NCBI RefSeq assembly: GCF_002382885.1
Contig: NZ_NWVL01000062.1
Location: forward strand, 1 to 48,850
DNA length: 48,850 nucleotides
DNA from: Streptomyces sp. WZ.A104
GTDB lineage: Bacteria > Actinomycetota > Actinomycetes > Streptomycetales > Streptomycetaceae
Direction of reading: 5' to 3'
The number at the start of each line of letters is the position of its first letter. The first letter of the stretch is position 1. Positions 44,521 through 48,850 of this stretch are shown here, piece after piece. Under the pieces are notes generated by a model. The model had not been told where the DNA came from. It saw only the letters and a list, made by a program, of their open reading frames with translations, and made no database searches. The position numbers were made by a program, and so were the translations under genes.

Positions 44521-45018
44521 ATGGAGGACGAGGTCGACCGACTGGTCGCTGCATGGCGCCGAGAGCGCCCCGACCTCGACGTGGAACCACTCGAGGTGCT
44601 CAGTCGCGTCTCCCGTCTGGCGCGCCACCTCGACCGGGCCCGACGCATAGCCTTCGCCGAGCACAACCTGGAGCCGTGGGAGTTCGACGTGCTCACCTCG
44701 CTGCGCCGGGCGGGACCCCCGTATCAGCTCTCCCCCGGGCAGCTCCTCACCCAGACGCTGGTCACCTCGGGCACGATGACCAACCGGATCGACCGCCTCA
44801 CCAAGAAGAACCTCGTCGAGCGGCTCCCCGACCCGAGCGACCGCCGTGGCGTCCTCGTCCGGCTCACCGCCGAGGGGCGCGACAAGGCCGATCAGTCGCT
44901 GGCCGGGCTGCTCGACCAGGAGCGGGCGATCCTCGGTGAGCTCTCACGCCAGCAGCGCGGCGAACTGGCCGGGCTACTGCGCCAGTTGACCGCCCCGTTC
45001 GACAACATCCCCGGCTAG
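44521..45018 (+). CDS. tamR: MarR-family regulator TamR
   Basis: A 165-residue MarR regulator. The winged HTH runs from LEPWEFDVLTSLRRAGPPYQ through TSGTMTNRIDRLTKKNLVER to the wing DPSDRRGVLVRLTAEG. In Streptomyces coelicolor the MarR protein divergent from tam is TamR, which responds to citrate-related ligands and controls tam and aconitase; position and sequence type agree here. ATG 44521 lies 8 bases behind a possible -10 (TACACT), so the message is probably leaderless. The 3' end overlaps the convergent NarL-type regulator gene by 45 bp. Confidence 0.9.
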   Translation: MEDEVDRLVAAWRRERPDLDVEPLEVLSRVSRLARHLDRARRIAFAEHNLEPWEFDVLTSLRRAGPPYQLSPGQLLTQTLVTSGTMTNRIDRLTKKNLVERLPDPSDRRGVLVRLTAEGRDKADQSLAGLLDQERAILGELSRQQRGELAGLLRQLTAPFDNIPG

Positions 45019-45765
45019 CCGGGGCGTTGCCGGATCGGCGGGGCCGACCCCCGCCCGGCGGGCCAGCGCGACCGCGGCCAGCGTCGAGTGCACCCCGAGC
45101 TTGCCCAGCACGTTCTGCATATGGGTGCGGACGGTGTGCGGGGACAGGAACAGCCGCTCGGCGACCGCCTTCCTCCCGAGCCCTGCCACCATGCAGCGCA
45201 GCACCTCGCGCTCCCGGGGCGTCAGCGACTCCACCAGCCGTTCGCTCTCGGTGCGGTGCTTACGGGCGGCGGTCAGCTCCCGCAGGACGCCGGTGAGCAG
45301 GGCGGGCGGCAGATGCGTCTCGTCGCGCAGCACCCCCCGTATCACCGCGAGCAGCCGTTGCAGCGAGCAGTCCTTGGCCACCCAGCCCGAGGCCCCGGCC
45401 TGGAGCGCCCGGGCGGCGCACCGCGGGTCGTCCTTCTCGGCGAGCACCACCGACCGTACGGCGGGGCACCCCGAACGGACCCCCGCCACCAGCGAGATGC
45501 CGTCGACGAGGCCCGGCTCGCCCTGCCGGGGCACGGGCACGGCGACGGCGGGCGCGCCGTCGGGCGTCAGGGCGCCCAGCTCGGCGTCGACCAGCATCAC
45601 GTCGTACGCGCGTCCCTCGGCGGCCGCTCGCTCCAGCGCGCGCAGCGCGGCCGGGCCGTTGCCCGCCGCGGACACGTCCACGTCCGGTTCGGCGGCCAGG
45701 GCCGCCGCGAGCGACTCGGCGAAGATGCGGTGGTCGTCGACCACCAGAACCCGGATTCGAGCCAC
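44974..45765 (-). CDS. NarL/FixJ-type response regulator, LuxR HTH
   Basis: A 263-residue regulator. The receiver domain starts VARIRVLVVDDHRIFAESL; the phosphoacceptor is the Asp in VMLVDAEL, and the conserved Lys is in WVAKD. An insert between strands is longer than usual (ALTPDGAPAVAVPVPRQG). The LuxR-type HTH is SLTPREREVLRCMVAGLGRK through SPHTVRTHMQNVLGKL at the C-terminus. GTG 45765 fits the common start MARIRVLVVDDHR and has GGGGG 5-6 bases upstream; ATG 45777 is an alternative. No histidine kinase is adjacent, so it is an orphan, possibly a partner of another locus. The gene overlaps tamR tail to tail. Confidence 0.88.
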   Translation of the reverse strand: MARIRVLVVDDHRIFAESLAAALAAEPDVDVSAAGNGPAALRALERAAAEGRAYDVMLVDAELGALTPDGAPAVAVPVPRQGEPGLVDGISLVAGVRSGCPAVRSVVLAEKDDPRCAARALQAGASGWVAKDCSLQRLLAVIRGVLRDETHLPPALLTGVLRELTAARKHRTESERLVESLTPREREVLRCMVAGLGRKAVAERLFLSPHTVRTHMQNVLGKLGVHSTLAAVALARRAGVGPADPATPRLAGDVVERGGQLAQ

Positions 45766-45904
45766 AGACACCCCCATCAGCGGGGGCGGACAGCTGCGGG
45801 TACGGCGTCCGGAACCTCCGGGCCGGCCCGCGCTGCCGACGGCCGCCGCCGTCACACCGCCTGCCTGCCCCGCCCCGGGCGCCGTACCCGACTCTCTCGC
45901 CCCC

Positions 45905-45940
45905 TGATCTCAGCACCGGCCCCCACCGGTGCTGGGATCA
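45905..45940. repeat. 15-bp inverted repeat in divergent region
   Basis: TGATCTCAGCACCGG and CCGGTGCTGGGATCA pair with one non-Watson-Crick position around the 6-base loop CCCCCA. It lies between the divergent NarL-type and GNAT genes, where no gene ends, so a regulatory role is more likely than termination. Confidence 0.7.
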
Positions 45941-46002
45941 GCGTACGGGCGGGGGCCCCAGGGGGAGGGCGATTCGCGGAACTGGCCGTCCCCGGTGGGT
46001 CT

Positions 46003-46008
46003 TAGGGT
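46003..46008 (+). promoter_or_regulatory. -10 element of a probable leaderless gene
   Basis: TAGGGT ends 8 bases before the ATG at 46016, so transcription should begin at or next to the start codon. No Shine-Dalgarno sequence precedes the ATG. The -35 is weak. Confidence 0.4.
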
Positions 46009-46015
46009 GTGCTGC

Positions 46016-46456
46016 ATGTTCCGTCTTGAGACAGAAGTAGACAAAGAACGTCGCATTCTGCTGAGCGGGCGTCTGCACGAGGACAACGTCGCGGCCTCGG
46101 CCGGCCTGCGCGCTCTGCTCAGCACCTCGGTCGAGCACGAAGTTCCGCTGGAGGTCTGGGCGTTGGACGAGCGCGGGGGTGTCGCGGGCGGGCTGACCGG
46201 CCGGACCTGGGCGTACTGGCTCCATGTCGACCTGCTCTGGGTCGACGCCCCGCACCGGGGTTCGGGCCTCGGTGCGCGGCTGCTCGCCGAGGCCGAGCGG
46301 ACGGCCCGCACCGAGCGCGCCTGCACCCGATCCCGGCTGGAGACCTGGGACTTCCAGGCCCCGGACTTCTACCGGAAGCAGGGGTACGAGGAGATCGGCC
46401 GGGTCGAGGACTACCCGCCCGGCGTCACCGAGTTCATCCTCACCAAGCGTCTATGA
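46016..46456 (+). CDS. GNAT family N-acetyltransferase
   Basis: A 146-residue GNAT enzyme. Motif A reads LLWVDAPHRGSGLGARLLAEAE (about residues 72-93) with the acetyl-CoA turn RGSGLG, and the C-terminal motif is DFQAPDFYRKQGYEEIGRV, the typical F-Y-x-K-x-G-Y of small-molecule and antibiotic acetyltransferases. The substrate is unknown. ATG 46016 matches a -10 element immediately upstream, suggesting leaderless expression. It converges on galK with an 18-bp gap. Confidence 0.88.
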   Translation: MFRLETEVDKERRILLSGRLHEDNVAASAGLRALLSTSVEHEVPLEVWALDERGGVAGGLTGRTWAYWLHVDLLWVDAPHRGSGLGARLLAEAERTARTERACTRSRLETWDFQAPDFYRKQGYEEIGRVEDYPPGVTEFILTKRL

Positions 46457-46474
46457 GCACGGGAGCACCCCGGC

Positions 46475-47656
46475 TCATCGCAGGCGGCGCGCGCCCGCCG
46501 AGGGGACGGCGGCGAAGACGCCGGGGGCCGCGTGTCCGGCCGCCGCGAACGCCTTCGTGACGGCCTCGGCGACCGCACCGGCCGCCGCGGCCTCCACCAG
46601 GACGACCGCCGAGCCGCCGAAACCGCCACCGGTCATCCGCGCCCCGAGCGCCCCGGCCTCGCTCGCCGCCGCGACCACGAGGTCCAACTCCGGGCAGGAG
46701 ACCCGCAGATCGTCACGGAGCGAGCGGTGGCCCTCGTTCAGGACCGGGCCCGCGGCGCGGACGTCGCCCGCGTCGAGCAGTGCGATGACCCGCTCGACGC
46801 GGTGGTTGTCGCCGACGACATGGCGCACGTATCGGATGACGGACTCGTCCGCCCCGGCACCGGCGAGGGTGGTGAGCGCCGCGTCGAGCGATGCGTACGG
46901 GAGGTCCCGCAGGGCGGGTATCCCGAGGAGCCGGGCGCCCTCCTCGCAGCCGGCCCGTCGCTCCGCGTACGCCCCGTCACCGAGGGCGTGCTTGACCCGG
47001 GTGTCGACGACCAGGAGCGTCAGGCCCTGGGCGGCCGGGTCGAAGGGGACCTGGCGCAGCGAGAGGTCCCGGGTGTCCAGGTGGAGAGCGTGGCCCTCGG
47101 TGCAGCAGGCGGACGCCATCTGGTCCATGATCCCGCAGGGCACACCCACGAAGTCGTTCTCCGCGCGGCGGCCGACGACGGCGAGTTCGGGCCCGCTGAG
47201 GCCGAGCTGGAACAGGTCGTTCAGGGCGAACGCGGTGACGGTCTCCAGGGCGGCGGAGGAGGAGAGCCCGGCACCGGCGGGGACGGTGGAGGTGAGGGCG
47301 ATGTCCGCACCGGTGACCGGGTGGCCCGCCGCGCGCAGCGCCCAGGCGACGCCGGCGGGGTAGGCGGCCCAGCCGTGGCCGGAGTGCGGGGCCAGCTCCT
47401 CGACGCGCAGGGAGACGACGCCGCCGGGCACGTCGCCGGAGTGCAGCCGCAGGACGTCGTCGGTGCGGGCGGAGACGGCGGCGCGGGTGGCGTGCGGGAG
47501 GGCGAGCGGCAGGACGAAGCCGTCGTTGAAGTCGGTGTACTCGCCGATGAGGTTCACCCGTCCGGGTGCCGACCAAACGCCGTGGGGTTCGTCCCCGTAC
47601 AGCTCGGTGAAGATGGCGGCGGGGTCGGGGCCGGTCTGCTGGACGGTCGCGGTCAT
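46475..47656 (-). CDS. galK: galactokinase
   Basis: A 393-residue GHMP kinase phosphorylating galactose to galactose 1-phosphate. The galactokinase signature APGRVNLIGEYTDFNDGFVL is at residues 30-49, the ATP-binding GHMP motif is VPAGAGLSSSAALE, and the third motif is ARMTGGGFGGSAVVL. The catalytic Asp is probably in CGIMDQMAS. It is the last gene of galT-galE-galK; its start overlaps the galE stop by 4 bp (ATGA at 47653-47656). Confidence 0.96.
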   Translation of the reverse strand: MTATVQQTGPDPAAIFTELYGDEPHGVWSAPGRVNLIGEYTDFNDGFVLPLALPHATRAAVSARTDDVLRLHSGDVPGGVVSLRVEELAPHSGHGWAAYPAGVAWALRAAGHPVTGADIALTSTVPAGAGLSSSAALETVTAFALNDLFQLGLSGPELAVVGRRAENDFVGVPCGIMDQMASACCTEGHALHLDTRDLSLRQVPFDPAAQGLTLLVVDTRVKHALGDGAYAERRAGCEEGARLLGIPALRDLPYASLDAALTTLAGAGADESVIRYVRHVVGDNHRVERVIALLDAGDVRAAGPVLNEGHRSLRDDLRVSCPELDLVVAAASEAGALGARMTGGGFGGSAVVLVEAAAAGAVAEAVTKAFAAAGHAAPGVFAAVPSAGARRLR

Positions 47657-48648
47657 GGGGCGGTGGGCTCCTCGCGGCGGGCGAACTCCCAGGCGTCGGC
47701 GACGATTCCGGCCAGGTCGGCGCGGGAGGGCTGCCAGCCGAGCCGCTCGACGGCGGTGGCGGCGGAGGCGACGAGGACGGCCGGGTCCCCGCCGCGGCGG
47801 GGGGCCGGGGTCTCGGGGATCGGGTGGCCGGTGACCTTGCGGACAGTCTCGATGACCTCGCGGACCGAGAAGCCGTTGCCGTTGCCGAGGTTGCAGATGA
47901 GGTGCTCGCCGGGGGCCGCCGCGTCCAGGGCGAGGAGGTGGGCCTCGGCGAGGTCGGCCACGTGGATGTAGTCGCGGACGCAGGTGCCGTCGGGGGTGGG
48001 GTAGTCGTCACCGTAGACGGAGATCGACTCGCGCCGCCCCAGGGCCACTTGGAGGACGAGCGGGATGAGGTGGGTCTCGGGCGTATGGCGTTCGCCGCAA
48101 CTGCCGTACGCCCCGGCGACGTTGAAGTAGCGCAGGGAGACGGCGGCCAGTCCGTGGGCGGTGGCCTCGCCGCTGATCATGTGGTCGACGGCGAGCTTGG
48201 AGGCGCCGTAGGGACTGGTGGGGGCGGTGGGGTCGGTCTCGGTGATGGGGCTGGAGACCGGTTCGCCGTAGGTGGCGGCGGTGGAGGAGAAGACGAGGGT
48301 GCGCACGCCGTGTTCGCGCATCGCGGCGAGGAGGGCGGTGGTGCCGCCGACGTTGTTGACCCAGTACTTCTCCGGATCGACGACGGACTCGCCGACCTGG
48401 GAGTACGCGGCGAAGTGGAGGACGCCGTCGTAGGAGGGGTCCAGGTGGCGGGCGGCGTCCTGGATGCGGCCCTCGATGAACGCGGCCCCGGCCGGGACGC
48501 CCGCGCGGAAGCCGGTGGAGAGGTCGTCCAGGACGGTCACGGTGTGCCCGGCCTCCAACAGGTGCTGGGCGACGACGCTGCCGACGTATCCGGCGCCGCC
48601 GGTGACCAGGTACTTCTTCGGGTCGCTCACAGTCTGGGGGTTGCTCAC
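47653..48648 (-). CDS. galE: UDP-glucose 4-epimerase
   Basis: A 331-residue short-chain dehydrogenase-type epimerase that interconverts UDP-galactose and UDP-glucose. The NAD-binding motif GGAGYVGS is at 17-24, the active-site segment is TDPTAPTSPYGASKLAVDHM (Tyr-x-x-x-Lys), and sugar-binding features include YFNVAGA and VRDYIHVADLAEAH. GTG 48648 is chosen because it overlaps the galT stop (GTGA at 48645-48648); GTG 48630 is an alternative. Middle gene of the Leloir operon. Confidence 0.96.
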   Translation of the reverse strand: MSNPQTVSDPKKYLVTGGAGYVGSVVAQHLLEAGHTVTVLDDLSTGFRAGVPAGAAFIEGRIQDAARHLDPSYDGVLHFAAYSQVGESVVDPEKYWVNNVGGTTALLAAMREHGVRTLVFSSTAATYGEPVSSPITETDPTAPTSPYGASKLAVDHMISGEATAHGLAAVSLRYFNVAGAYGSCGERHTPETHLIPLVLQVALGRRESISVYGDDYPTPDGTCVRDYIHVADLAEAHLLALDAAAPGEHLICNLGNGNGFSVREVIETVRKVTGHPIPETPAPRRGGDPAVLVASAATAVERLGWQPSRADLAGIVADAWEFARREEPTAP

Positions 48649-48850
48649 TTGCTCGCTACCTCTCGCAGTCGCTGGGCCGCGGCTTCCGGCGGCACGTCGT
48701 TGATGAACACACTCATGCCGGATTCGGAACCCGCGAGGAACTTCAGCTTGCCGGAGGTGCGGCGAATGGTGAAAAGCTCCAGATGCAGGGCGAAGTCCTC
48801 CCGTCCGGGGACTCCGAACGGCGCCTGGTGCCAGGCGGAGACGTACGGGG
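48645..48850 (-). CDS. galT: galactose-1-phosphate uridylyltransferase (C-terminal end only)
   Basis: Only the last ~68 codons are in the window; the gene continues beyond the edge. The visible frame includes YVSAWHQAPF, EDFALHLELFTIRRT (the H-L-E-L-F motif with a metal or structural His and Glu) and SGKLKFLAGSESGMSVFIND, ending in AAQRLREVASK. These are typical of the GalT C-terminal HIT-like domain. It is first of galT-galE-galK in the visible order and overlaps galE by 4 bp. It transfers UMP from UDP-glucose to galactose 1-phosphate. Confidence 0.93.
   Translation of the reverse strand, partial: PYVSAWHQAPFGVPGREDFALHLELFTIRRTSGKLKFLAGSESGMSVFINDVPPEAAAQRLREVASK

Overview
The window is GC-rich (roughly 70% or more), densely coded, with strong third-position GC, frequent GTG starts and 4-bp stop/start overlaps. 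Together with the gene content this points to a Streptomyces chromosome, in the conserved core arm that carries mfd, tRNA-Gln, glmU, prs, rplY, pth, ppc, a fatty-acid desaturase, tam/tamR and the galTEK operon. No insertion sequence, CRISPR array, prophage or rRNA was seen.

Layout. 1-4000 (minus strand): a PknB-type kinase (cut by the window edge) coupled to a small membrane protein, then a solitary adenine-type DNA methylase with an N-terminal HTH and an S-subunit-like tail, surrounded by TGCAC-rich repeats. 4171-8282: lipoprotein, two GNAT acetyltransferases, a membrane-anchored secreted protein and an exported HNH nuclease. 8283-8906: gene graveyard (GntR and RsbW-like remnants) and a terminator. 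8907-16288: mfd and a two-gene MacB/FtsX-type ABC exporter. 16867-19442: drug-type MFS transporter, then an ArsR-VOC pair with an obvious operator. 19525-20754: terpene synthase followed by the frameshifted tail of a cytochrome P450. 21002-24411: secreted M23 peptidase, FHA protein and transmembrane kinase; peptidase and kinase share the same kind of C-terminal secreted domain. 24541-25458: DivIVA/FilP-like coiled-coil protein.

25677-30510 is the most unusual block: four genes in two divergent pairs, all built from polymorphic-toxin and immunity domains. Two proteins fuse a toxin-type domain (a nucleic-acid deaminase; a WHH/HNH nuclease) to SUKH immunity domains in a single chain, and the third pair is a YwqJ-type deaminase with a separate SUKH-3 protein. 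The catalytic residues look intact and there are no secretion signals, so this looks like an intracellular, self-restrained effector system rather than a classical contact-dependent toxin.

30709-37993: orphan histidine kinase, a two-HTH LAGLIDADG-like protein ending 6 bp before tRNA-Gln(TTG), then glmU, prs, rplY, pth (cell-wall precursor, PRPP and translation genes) and a small membrane protein. 38036-42826: ppc, divergent from a desaturase-TetR operon with an operator-like repeat. 42950-48850: Uma2-type nuclease, tam/tamR with a double palindrome in the shared promoter, a NarL-type regulator, a GNAT enzyme and the galT-galE-galK operon (galT cut by the window edge).

All functions are assigned by reading the sequence; no database search was run.
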